Assembly: GCA_022495995.1 (NCBI GenBank)
Contig: JAFEMH010000170.1
Span: 461,501-525,500 of the forward strand
Origin: Adenophora triphylla var. japonica
Taxonomy: Eukaryota; Streptophyta; Magnoliopsida; Asterales; Campanulaceae
Length of the DNA stretch: 64,000 nt
Reading direction: 5' to 3'
Positions 53,861-63,266 of this stretch are shown piece after piece (position 1 is the first letter of the stretch; each line of letters opens with the position of its first letter). The notes below the pieces were generated by a model. That model worked only from the letters and a program-made list of their open reading frames with translations, made no database searches and had not been told where the DNA came from. A program made the translations under genes and the position numbers.

Positions 53861-53905
53861 GGTCCGTACGGACCTCTTTGCATGCTAAGGATGTCCGTAC
53901 GGGCC
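53861..53905 (-). promoter_or_regulatory. LTR-type palindromes upstream of antisense ORF
   Basis: GGTCCGTACGGACC at 53861-53874 (perfect) and a variant with two changes at 53892-53905. The following TCTTTGCATG is also shared with the LTR copies. They lie 119-163 bases upstream of the antisense start. The same palindrome occurs four times in U3 of each Tat-5 LTR and I found it nowhere else in the window. Confidence 0.7.
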
Positions 53906-54248
53906 TCCTTGCAACCATGACCCATTTCCCCAGCAAACAGTACAACAACCACTGTCCTCAGCAGGACCTTGCTCCAAACTGCCCAAACACTGGCCAAAGC
54001 CATTCCCGGCAAACATACACTACCCACAAACGCACTCTCAGCTCACGTGGCATGCACAAAATAAAAAAAAATATATACTAGCAACAATTTCTAGGACAAA
54101 TCCCGGGAATCACAAAAATGACATTACATCTTAAAATAAAATGCTGTTTGTCGTGCAAATACGAGTGTTTTATTACAGGTACATCAAATGTCTGTTGCTA
54201 AACAAAAAAAAAAAGAGAAGATATGAAAAGAGGGAAAGCAAATGAATA

Positions 54249-54731
54249 CTAATCAGACTCCTCAGCATCATCATCCTCGCCAAGGTCCTCCAGAGAGAAG
54301 TCGGGCATCCCGGTGAACTCGCCCGTCACGTCCTCGTCATCAGAATACCGAGCCCCCTCCGGGCCGGTACTCAAAGTACTCGAAGGATCAAATCCGGCGA
54401 AAGGATCAAAGAAAGAAGGCTCGACGAACCCTCACCCTGTGCATCCCGCCGAGGGAAGAAGCGAGTAAAAGGGCTGCTGCCTCGGAGCTCCCGAAGATGT
54501 CCCGGCATCCATGCTATGCCGCCCCCTCGAAGGTCCCTCCTGCTGTGGCTCCGGCTCGGCTCTCGGTGGAGGAACGTCTACAGAATGCCTCGAAGGCATA
54601 GGCTCGTACGCCGGCACGCGTCGGGAAGACCGGCAAGACAGCTTCGACGCCATCTTCTTCGCAAACGACCTCATCGCCACATAACGGCGAGTCAGCATAT
54701 CATAGGCTCTCCCCGGGACCTGCACAAGCAA
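54249..54731 (-). pseudogene. second antisense frame of Tat-5, acidic C-terminus
   Basis: In minus sense one frame runs from VPGRAYDMLTRRYVAMRS through a Ser/Arg/Pro-rich part (RRVPAYEPMPSRHSVD) to an acidic end (DFSLEDLGEDDDAEESD) at TAG 54249-54251, with a single TGA near 54435. Immediately upstream is a pyrimidine-rich stretch ending TTGCTTGTGCAG, as at a 3' splice site, so this may be a terminal exon. It is unrelated to the DUF7745-like frame downstream and has no counterpart in Tat-4. A captured host gene end is possible. I do not recognise the family. Confidence 0.45.
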
Positions 54732-54739
54732 GCAGCCAA

Positions 54740-55200
54740 AGAAATGCTCAACGGCAATTCAAGAAGGAGCCAACACCTCCCAGCACGAATATCAAGGCAC
54801 GAGACGCCTCCAAAATGCTCAATGGCAACTCAAGCACCGGCCCTCAAAACAGGTCCGAAGACACTTTCCCAGCAGAAAAAGGCCCCTACAAGGTCACGCA
54901 TCCCCAACAATTCAAGCACCGGCCATCAAAGTAAGCCCGAGCTCCTCCCCAACAAGTCAAAGGGAAGTTGTACAAGACTGCATATCCCCAGCATCGGCCG
55001 TCAATGTAAGCCTGAACTTCGCCCACTCAACGGCAAAACAAGCGCAAGAAGGAGCCAACACCTCCGAGTAAAAATCCCAAGGCACGAAACGCCTCCAAAA
55101 CGCCAAATGGTGAAGCAATCACCGGCCATCATCCTCACCCACTCCAACGGCAACGCAAGCACCGGCCATCAAACTGACGAAGCGCGAGGCAGCTAGGCCT
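54740..55200 (+). repeat. Tat-5 3' UTR imperfect repeats
   Basis: CAAGAAGGAGCCAACACCTC with about 65 following bases occurs at about 54759 and 55049. Phrases GCACCGGCCATCAAAGTAAG (54915) and CGGCCGTCAATGTAAGCC (55004) recur. Similar GGCCATCANNGTAAGCCCG phrases stand at the Copia-1/Tat-4 junction (about 19780-19830). Confidence 0.7.
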
Positions 55201-55237
55201 CTCGCAATCAAAGCTCAAGGCAGTCATGCCTCCACAA

Positions 55238-55730
55238 CCGCCGCCAGAAGACGATTCAAAGTCCTCCCGCGTGGCACCAACCGCCGCCAGAAGACGATTC
55301 AAAGTCCTCCCGCGTGGCACCAACCGCCGCCGCGAAGACGATTCAAAGTCCTCTCGCGTGGCACCAACCGCCGCTGAAGACGATTCAAAGTCCTCCGCGT
55401 GGCACCAACCGCCGCCGTAAGACGATTCAAAGTCCTCCCGCGTGGCACCAACCTCCGCCAGAAGACGATTCAAAGTCCTCCCGCGTGGTACCAACCGCCG
55501 CCGAAGACGATTCAATGTCCTCTGCGTGGCACCAACCGCCGCCCGTAAGACGATTCAAAGTCCTCCCGCGTGGCACCAACCGCCACCGAAGACGATTCAA
55601 AGTCCTCCGCGTGGCACCAACCGCCGCGCAGACGATTCAAAGTCCTCCCGCGTGGCACCAAAACCGCCGCCGAAGACGATTCAAAGTCCTCACGCGTGGC
55701 GCAACCACATTCGAAGACGATTCAAGTCCT
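55238..55730 (+). repeat. Tat-5 minisatellite, about 42-bp units, about 12 copies
   Basis: The unit core is AGACGATTCAAAGTCCTCCC followed by GCGTGGCACCAACCGCCGCC; copies differ by small indels. It lies in the 3' UTR, the position of the 49-bp array of Tat-1 and the 42-bp array of Tat-4. Open frames across it on both strands are repeat translations. Confidence 0.95.
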
Positions 55731-55737
55731 CACACTA

Positions 55738-55910
55738 TCCCCGGCCGGAAGGCTTTAAACCACTCGGTCCGGAAGACCGTATAAACCTCCACCATCATAA
55801 CCTCCAGCCCGGAAGGCTTTAAACCACTCGGTCCGGAAGACCGTATAAATCTCCCAAATCACTATCTTCGGCCTGGAAGGCCTTAAACCACCCGATTAGG
55901 AAAATCGTAA
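55738..55910 (+). repeat. about 62-bp repeat, 3 copies
   Basis: GGAAGGCTTTAAACCACTCG followed by GTCCGGAAGACCGTATAAA occurs at about 55748 and 55809, with a diverged third copy at about 55873. Each has the inverted GGTC-N4-GACC phrase. Confidence 0.85.
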
Positions 55911-55919
55911 AATTTCCAT

Positions 55920-56400
55920 CCCAGGACACCACCACGTCCTCACAATTGACCTCGGCGGTCACCACATCTTAGGACACCACCCCGTCCTTATCACAGTCGG
56001 CCTCGGCGGTCACACGACACTTCAGGGCACCACCACGCCCGCACTCACAATTTCGCGACCTCTGAACTACGACCAGGCTTGATTCCCGCCAGGGATACGT
56101 AGGAATCCTATCACAGGGTCCAGCCATCGACCTATGCGGTCACCCAGGACACCACCACGTCCTCACAACTGACCTCGGCGGTCGCACAACACTTCAGGGC
56201 ACCACCACGCCCGCATTCACAAAACACTCACCCCACACCCGAACTACGACCAGGCTTGATTCCCGCCGAGGGATACGTAGGAATCCTATCACGGGGTCCG
56301 GCCTGCGGCCTAAACGGTCACACAATAGGACACCACCACGTCCTCACACCGACCTCCCGGTCACTTTATCTCCCGGCCACGCGATCCAGTTAGGACCCTT
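55920..56400 (+). repeat. about 60-bp degenerate repeats with GACC-N5-GGTC and two nested hairpins
   Basis: AGGACACCACCACGTCCTCA and AGGGCACCACCACGCCCGCA alternate with GACCTCGGCGGTC-type inverted repeats (about 55948, 55999, 56130, 56170, 56345). The phrase pair GACGTGG/CCACGTC keeps complementarity to neighbours. Nested CTACG/CGTAG hairpins are at 56067-56102 and 56244-56280. The same mixture is seen in the Tat-1 3' UTR. Confidence 0.8.
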
Positions 56401-56410
56401 ATCTTATCGG

Positions 56411-56452
56411 CGACCCCACTTCTTTCATAAGTGACGTCGTCGAGGGGCTTAC
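56411..56452 (+). other. Tat-5 pre-PPT hairpin and polypurine tract
   Basis: Outer CGAC (56411-56414) pairs with GTCG (56436-56439) and inner CACTT (56417-56421) with AAGTG (56429-56433). The PPT GTCGAGGGGCTTAC overlaps and ends at 56452, directly before the LTR. Confidence 0.85.
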
Positions 56453-57857
56453 TGTAAGTACCCCAATCTGGATCACCCCTTTCAAGCACACGGGAAGCAC
56501 CGCAGACTCATCAACGCGATCTCGGCGACCTGGCACTCAAAACCCTCTCAAAACCCCGGCCCAAACCAAGGGAGGAGCCTTCCGGGATAAAAGGGGACAA
56601 AAGGACCTTTTGGGAATTTTCAGGAAATTGGAAAAGCACACATGGTCCGTACGGACCTCTTTGCTTTAATAATTACTGAATCCTCTTAAAGTCCACAATA
56701 TTCCCTCAAATCCCGGGGAAAATGATTACCCTCCTGCAGAGTTGGTCCGTACGGACCTCTTTGCATGTCAACTTGGTCCGTACGGACCTTATTGCACAGG
56801 GAACATCATAATTGCAGAATATTCACCATCATCACAGATTTCCTCAAATCGAGGAAAACCAAAAGTCTGGATTACCAGGGAGGTCCGTAGGGACCTCTTT
56901 GCACCAAATCTGGCACTATAAATAGAGAGCTCCCCCTCCTCATTTTCACACACCTCCCACTTCTCTCTTCCTCCATAGGCCTTCTAGCTTCCCCTCTAAG
57001 TCCTCTCGAGGCACTCCCGGCCCCTTTCGGATCCTTCCGAGGCCTTCCGAGCTCCCTTGTGGTGCTCCGAAGCCTCCCCGAGCGCTCCCGCGACGCTCCC
57101 GCGCTGCCTCGAGGCACTCTCGAGGTACTCTGAGGCCCCTCGTGGTACTCCGAGGCCTTGCCTGGTCTTTGCACGGTGTCCCAGCTCTTTCCGAGTCAAA
57201 CCGGCGATCCCAAACCACGCCGAAACTCTGCCCGAGTGACTCCTACCACCCCAACGCACGCCGAACCTCTGCCCGAGTGATCCCAAGCGATCCCCACGCA
57301 CGCCGAACCTCTGCCCGAACGCAGCCTATAACGTCAACTCACGCCGAAACTGCGTCGCGTACAACCCGCCCTCCCGAAGCAATCCCGATCCGTATCGGAA
57401 CGCTACTCCGACCTCAAACACTATTCCTCAGCGGAAGACAGACACGAACCAACATTGGTAAGGCTTCCTTCCATTACTATTTCAATACATTTCAATACAT
57501 AGGGTACAATGTAGACATCCGACACAGCATGCATTTTTAAAAGCACACACACACACAACATTTAAAGGATATTAGGGGTATCCGAAAGACTCGTTTTACG
57601 AGGCGACTCGGGTGAGCTCTAATATTCTAATATTCTCTTCCCGAGGAGTCATCTGACCTCCGAACTCAAAATCTCATCACACAAAAACAGTTTAAAATTA
57701 TCTTTAAACTGATGCCCTTTTTCAATGTTTTGGGCTTAATAAAAACGGCGTGGCGACTCTACAAATGCGAAAACAAAACGGCGAGACACCGCTCCAACGC
57801 GAAAGATGCCAGATGCCGGGGCGCGATCGCGCTGCCTCTCGGATCCGGGTAATTTCA
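56453..57857 (+). repeat. 3' LTR of Tat-5
   Basis: 1405 bases. Palindromes at 56644-56657, 56744-56757, 56775-56788 and 56882-56895 (the last with one mismatch), TATA box at 56916-56925, PBS echo at 57751-57759. It differs from the 5' copy by scattered substitutions and several one-base indels, so it is slightly older than NA-1 or more error-prone in sequence. Confidence 0.95.
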
Positions 57858-57880
57858 GTTTGTAACCCCAAAACCCAACA
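57858..57880 (-). mobile_element. LTR-X terminus inside Copia-2 RT
   Basis: In minus sense TGTTGGGTTTTGGGG begins at 57880 directly after Copia-2 codons YIEDII. It continues across Tat-5 at 42648 downward. The expected target duplication of LTR-X is ATAAT (57881-57885, + sense). Confidence 0.6.
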
Positions 57881-58611
57881 ATAATATCTTCTATATATAT
57901 TTGAACTAACAATGAATGACCATTATGCTTTGCAATAAATAAGTGTGTATCAATTTTACCTCTTTCGAACTTCTCACTAAGTAGGAATTTGGAGAGAGTT
58001 TCATACCATGCTCTTGGTGCTTGCTTGAGGTCATACAATACTTTGTTTAACCTATAGACATGATTAGGCTTCTTGGAGTCTTCAAACTCGGGAGGTTGAT
58101 CAACATATACTAGCTCTTGAAGTTCTCCATTTAGGAAGGCACTCTTCACATCCATTTGGTATAGCTTGAATTCTTTGTAGTCAGCATAGGCAAAGAACAA
58201 CCTAATAGCTTCTAATCTAGCAACAGGGGCAAAAGTCTCATCATAATCTATTCCTTCTTCTTGTCTGTACCCTTTTGCCACAAGTCTTGCTTTATTCCTA
58301 GTGATTTTTCTAGACTCATCCAATTTATTTCTAAAGACCCATTTCGTTCCAATCACCGTCTGATCATTAGGGCGAGGCACTAATTCCCATACTTTGCATC
58401 TGTCGAACTGATTGAGTTCTTCTTGCATAGCTTCTACCCAGCTGGGATCATTAAGTGCTTCTTCTGTCTTCTTTGGTTCTATATTTGAGACCATTGCATA
58501 ATAGAATAGATCATGTTGTTCTTCCATACTCCTCAATTGGCCTCTAGTCATTCTTGGACCAAAAACATCACCAACCACATTTTCTATTGTGTGACCTCTA
58601 GCTGGTCTCAC
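57881..58611 (-). pseudogene. Copia-2 reverse transcriptase, first half
   Basis: The frame begins upstream of the first Met used here. Blocks: [111 protein letters not shown]. The active-site region reads QIYIEDII where the family has YVDD, so the first Asp is Glu. Right after it LTR-X begins; the last 45 or so codons of the open frame (from about GFWGYK) come from LTR-X and Tat-5. Inactive on two counts. Confidence 0.9.
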
Positions 58612-58704
58612 TTCCCTTGGAACGTCTTGCCTGATTGATTCTTGTCTTAAGGTTTCTATTGGAGGAGTAGAATCGGTTGAGGGAGGTGTGACAGATTGAG
58701 GTGA

Positions 58705-60120
58705 TCAGTTAGGAGATGGTGAGGTTGACAAATGATCAGTTTCAGTTTCAGGTTGAGGTGAAGGAAATGGTATATTATTTGAAATTGGTTCAGGTTCAGG
58801 TGGTGTACTAGGAACATTAATAGAGGGACTAGCTGGTATGAAATCGGCTGAGGGATTTTGATGATTGGTTTCTCTTTTGACCGATTGAGGGAAGAATGAG
58901 TCATCAACTAGGGGTCTATCGGTTACACCACTTGGTAAGCCTGAATTCTGAGCTGGAGGTTGATTTGCATTATTACTGGTGTTTTGAATAGAATTACAAT
59001 TGCTGGATTCACCTGTCTCAAAAACACCAGAATTATTAGTACTATTTGGAGCCTTGTCAGACTCTAGCAAATCAAATTCATCAAAGGTAACATGAACAGA
59101 TTCAACAATTTTAGAAGAGCGTTTATTATATACTCTAAAAGCCTTACTATATTTGGAATAACCAACAAAGATACATTCATTGGCTTTTTCATAAAATTTA
59201 CCTCTGTATTCTTTACCATTGTAAAGAACATAACATTTGCAGCCGAATATCTTAAAGAAACCAATGTTGGGAATTCTGCAACACCAAAGCTCGCAAGGAG
59301 TCTTGTTGTGAAACTTGTTGATCAATGACCGATTCTGAGTGAAGCATGTTGTGTTGATAGCTTCAGCCCAAAAGTACTTGGGTAGCCTTGCTTCAGATAT
59401 CATCATTTTCCCAGCCTCGATCAAGGTTCTGTTCTTTCTCTCAACAACACCATTTTGTTGTGGTGTTCCAGCAGCTGAGAAATTGTGATCAATTCCGTGA
59501 TCATCACAGTACTGAGCAATGCCATTTTTCTTGAACTCCGTTCCATTGTCGGATCTTATACTGATGATGTCACTTTCTTTTTGAGTTTGAAGTAGACGGA
59601 AAATCTTGGTGGAAACTCCATAAGTGTCATCTTTTGAGATGAACGTTTCCACCCAAGTATATCTTGAATAGTCATCTACAACAACTAAGGCATATCTGCT
59701 TTCCCATAAACTGGCAATTGTTGTGGGGCCAAACATATCCATATATAGCAGATAAAGGCACTTAGATGTGGACATGTAGGGCTTACTTTGGAATGATGTT
59801 TTATGTTGCTTTCCTAGCTGGCATGCTCTGCATTTCCTTCCATAATCAGCAGACACTTGAGGTAAGCCGGTGACAAAATTTGCATTGGCTAGCTTGGATA
59901 GATACTTGAAGTTCAAGTGACTGAGTCTCTTGTTCCATATCCATGAATTCTCACTGATGTTCTTTGCTACAAAACAAACATTAGTAACACTAGAAATAGT
60001 ATTTAAATTTATAGCATATATGTTACCTTTTCTTTGTCCAGTGAGAAGAGTTTCTCCGGTAGAAATGTTTTTTGACATAACAGTTGGAAGAATTAAAAAC
60101 ACAGTGCATACCTTTATCAC
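58705..60120 (-). pseudogene. Copia-2 integrase and following linker
   Basis: 471 open codons. The zinc part is WNKRLSHLNFKYL ... CRACQLGKQH; the usual first His (WHRRLGH) reads Asn. The core has Asp in LYMDMFGP, Asp in IRSDNGTEF and Glu in NGVVERKNRTL. Then YFWAEAINT, IPNIGFFKIFGCKCYV, and a Ser/Asn/Pro-rich linker toward RT. The protease frame overlaps at 60023-60120, so a shift separates the two. The linker ends at a stop near 58705 before RT. Confidence 0.85.
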
Positions 60121-60448
60121 ATAATTGTGATATGGAGAGAAGGTTATATTTCAGACCATCCACCAAAGATACCTTCTGTACAGTAACTGTACCTCTTATG
60201 ATGGATCCGCGACCAACAATTTTACCCTTTGCGTTGTCATCGAAGACAACTGGAGGACCTGATGCTTCTTCAATATCAGTAAGGAGATCAACATGGCCAG
60301 TCATATGCCTTGAGCATCCATTGTCCAGAATCCAGACATCCTTACTTGCATCAGTTGAGGCCATAAAGCATTCCCGAAATAAAACAATAAGCTTATGATC
60401 CCCCTTATTCTTTTGGGTCCAAAGAGTTAGTTCATCTTTGGCAGCCAT
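60100..60448 (-). pseudogene. Copia-2 protease
   Basis: The copia aspartic protease: WILDNGCSRHMTG, then VVFDDNAKGKIVGRGSI, VSLVDGLKYNLLSISQLCD. The motif D-N-G-C-S replaces the usual D-S/T-G-C-S. It is joined to the gag zinc part upstream in a shifted frame (MAAKDELTLWTQKNKG). Confidence 0.8.
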
Positions 60449-63180
60449 ACCTGGCCACCACTTGAGCTGGGAGGCTCAGTGGGCCCAGACAGGTGCTTCA
60501 AGAGGCATTCATAAGCCTTGTGATATACAAATCCACAATTAACACATTTATTTGATACAGGTTGTGAGAAGGTAGGTGAGTTGATATTCAATTTGACCAT
60601 TGCTTCAGAAGGTATTGAGGTTTGAGCATGAACAAATACTTTGGGCACAAAGGTGTTGGAATTTCCTTTGTTGTAGGTTGCAAATTTTTGGAAGATCCTT
60701 TTACCGGTGGAGTTAGCCTTATCGGTTAGGACAACTTTATCGGTCTCGACGGTTGATGTTCCTTGATCGGTTGCAGCTGCTTGCTTACCAGTTGAGGTTT
60801 CCAAGTTTGCAGCCAGACCAGCAATGTTAATTCCAACTTTGTTGTCGCCATCACCAAGGACATAGGGTCCCATCTTAGGATCAGCTCCCTTAGCCTACTG
60901 AGATTTGTTCTTGTCAACCTTCTTGACCTTGGAACAACATCAAAAGTACGAGTAGTACTTATCTTCAGCATGTCAGATGGACTATCATCAAACTTATCCA
61001 TTAGATTCTCAGTGACAGACTTAAACCAGATTGGTCATTATAAGACATTTGATTTTGTAGGATTGTCTCAACAGCAGCCTTTGATTTAGAATAAGAATCA
61101 ATAGTCTTGGTAAGAGAATTGTTTCTTGAAACTTAATCAGCAATTTGACTTAGACAAACATTGAGCCTATCAGTGAGATCTTGATTTTCTTTTCTCAACT
61201 GGTCTGACTCTTGTTTGTTTTCTTTCAAAACTTTTATCTCTGTTTTAAGAGAGTCATTTTCAGAAGAGATTCTTTTAAAATCAGCAGCCATAACTTTATG
61301 AACATCATTTAATTTTTCAAAGACAGAAAAGAGTTCATTCATCACCTCTGCCATATCAGACATTGATAGGTTAGGCTTTGGGTCAATTGTTGGCTGATAG
61401 GTTGAGGATGATGGCTCAAAGTTAGGATCAAAATTAGGTTAGGAGGATATCGGTTGGGAGCTTATGTCGGTTAGGGTCTTTTGGAATTGGATCGGTCGAG
61501 GTTCAAACACAGGTTGGGAATTGAATGTTAATAGGTTGGGCCTGAGTTTGAAAGGTCGGTTGCAATGGTTGCATCAAAGGTCTGAGAGTTGAAGGGGTTT
61601 TGCTTTGACCATAGAGAGCTCCGACTATACTCTGAATTTTGAAGTTGTAGGGATTATCAGCCCTTGGTATAGGTTCATCATAATATGACAGGGGAGATCT
61701 CAAAGGTGTGGTGGTGTCATTGTAAGTGCTTAACTGCTCAATGGAATTGGAATGTCTATAGATTGGTGACTGTAAAGGAATTGGTCCTGGTCTAGATTCG
61801 GTTCCATCAAGAGCTACGAAACTGGTGTCATTGTAAGTGCTTAACTGCTCAATGGAATTGGAATGTCTATAGATTGGTGACTGTAAAGGAATTGGTCCTG
61901 GTCTAGATTCGGTTCCATCAAGAGCTACGAAACTGACATCAACATCTTCATCTGAGTCAGCATTATCCTCTGAATCGGTCTCAAACCAAACTGGAATAGC
62001 CTTTTCTGTTCCTTCCTCGGCTACTAGGCTCTTTGATCTAGGATTTTTCCTTAAAGGTTTCTTCCTAAAGAATTCATACTTAGGTTGAGGACATTTAGAA
62101 GCGAAATGGTCGGGTTTCCTTCAGTTGTAGCAAACAAACTCTCCTTGGGCATTTTTGCCATCGGTTGAGGTGGAGGTTTGGCCAGATCTTTGGAAATTTT
62201 CAGATCTTTGGAAGGATGTGGATTTGGAGTGGAAGGGTTTGCTGGCATATTGTTGGGACCTCTTAAAGTCCTTGAATTTTCTATAGTTTCTAGCAAAAGC
62301 AGCAAAATCATCTTCCTCAGAAGGCTTACTAGAGTTGACATTGGTTTGGGATGATTGAGACTGAGAGGTTAAAGGGGAGTCATTGGCAGATTGGTTGTTG
62401 AACAGAGAAAAGCCTAGGAAGATCTCAGTCTGAGCTGGCAGAGAGAGGTTTTTAAATTGTTTTTGAACTCCACCCAGCCGGTTGAGTTCTTCCTCATACA
62501 GAAATAATGAAGAAACAATATTCTGAATGTGAGTCTTGTCTAAGTCTCTGCATTCTTTTAGAATAGCTACCATAACATGCCATACGTCTCCGAGAGAATC
62601 AAGGAAACACATGTTAAGATCTTTCATTGTATATATTCTACCTAAAGGTGCACAAGAATTACTTACCTCACAGAAACAATCGTAAGTTTCTTTGAGTGTC
62701 TCACTGGGGTTCTTCCTGAAGGACTCGAACTCAGCTACACTTTTGTACAGCCAGTTGTCCTTTGCCACTTAATCTCCTTCAAAGTATCTGAGGATACTTT
62801 GCCACACTTGCTGGGCAGTCTCATAGTTCTGTACTTGCTTGTACATCCTATCATCAAGACCAGAAGTCAGAATGTGCATAGCCTTTTTATCTAGGGCTAT
62901 ACATATCTTGTCTTCCTCAGTCCATTCTTCACGGGTCTTAGAAACAAATAGTCTCATTGACTTCAAATTCTTGTTCCGATGATCTATCAACATGATCCAT
63001 GAGAGGATTTTTTGGTGCTCTTGGCATAGAGTTGACTTTGATGGGAATGATAGGACTATCTCTGACTACAGTCATTAATCTGTCGTCAATTGAATCCATG
63101 TACCGCATGATTCTATTTTTCCATACTGGAAATTCGTTTTTGTTTAACATGGGTATGGTAGCCATGTTCCACGTTTGCAT
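60427..63180 (-). pseudogene. Copia-2 gag, several frames
   Basis: Start near 63163 (MATIPMLNKNEFPVWKNRI), with the gag domain continuing in 62769-62993 (MYKQVQNYETAQQVW) and 62121-62768 (ESFRKNPSETLKETYDCF, DKTHIQNIVSSLFLYEEEL). A zinc knuckle follows: CYN, then a TGA where the second Cys should be, then HFASKC (about 62105-62135). A coiled coil lies at 61133-61363 (ENDSLKTEIKVLKENKQ). A second Cys/His group lies in 60427-60873 (CVNCGFVYHKAYEC). It is long for a copia gag, partly through the duplication at 61713-61934. Confidence 0.75.
61713..61934 (-). repeat. 111-bp tandem duplication in Copia-2 gag
   Basis: TGTAAGTGCTTAACTGCTCA starts at 61721 and again at 61832; the two copies look identical by eye. 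111 bases is 37 codons, so the frame is preserved. Confidence 0.95.
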
Positions 63181-63251
63181 GAGTTTTCCTGCTATTTTGG
63201 AATCGGCAATTCAAGCTGTGAAGCTTGAAAAAATGTTTTTCAAAAATTGAA

Positions 63252-63264
63252 AGTTCTGATACCA
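63252..63264 (-). other. primer binding site of Copia-2
   Basis: TGGTATCAGAACT in minus sense, two bases after the LTR end CTAACA. This matches the initiator Met tRNA site used by most plant copia elements, with one or two differences at the end. Confidence 0.85.
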
Positions 63265-63266
63265 AT

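Larger units (their letters stand above)
42649..57857 (+). mobile_element. Tat-5: complete Tat element, 15.2 kb
   Basis: LTRs at 42649-44061 and 56453-57857, PBS, PPT and a perfect 5-bp target duplication GTTTG (42644-42648 and 57858-57862). Inside: leader, gag lacking the capsid, protease, RT, RNases H, integrase, two antisense frames, and at least four minisatellites in the 3' UTR. It is inserted in LTR-X. The pol region has about a dozen one-base frameshifts, and LTR differences are also largely one-base indels. Confidence 0.95.

Noticed and set aside
54516..55196. 226-codon plus-strand Arg-rich frame in Tat-5
   Set aside because: It is the complement of the acidic/Ser-Arg antisense frame plus repeats; no domain and no conserved start.
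55238..55730. Regular repeats resembling a CRISPR array (also 1-345 and 27485-27796)
   Set aside because: Units are contiguous without unique spacers, there are no cas genes, and the context is plant retrotransposons.
55135..55822. Several long open frames on both strands over the Tat-5 minisatellite
   Set aside because: They are translations of a 42-bp repeat, whose period is a multiple of three; they have no conserved start or domain.
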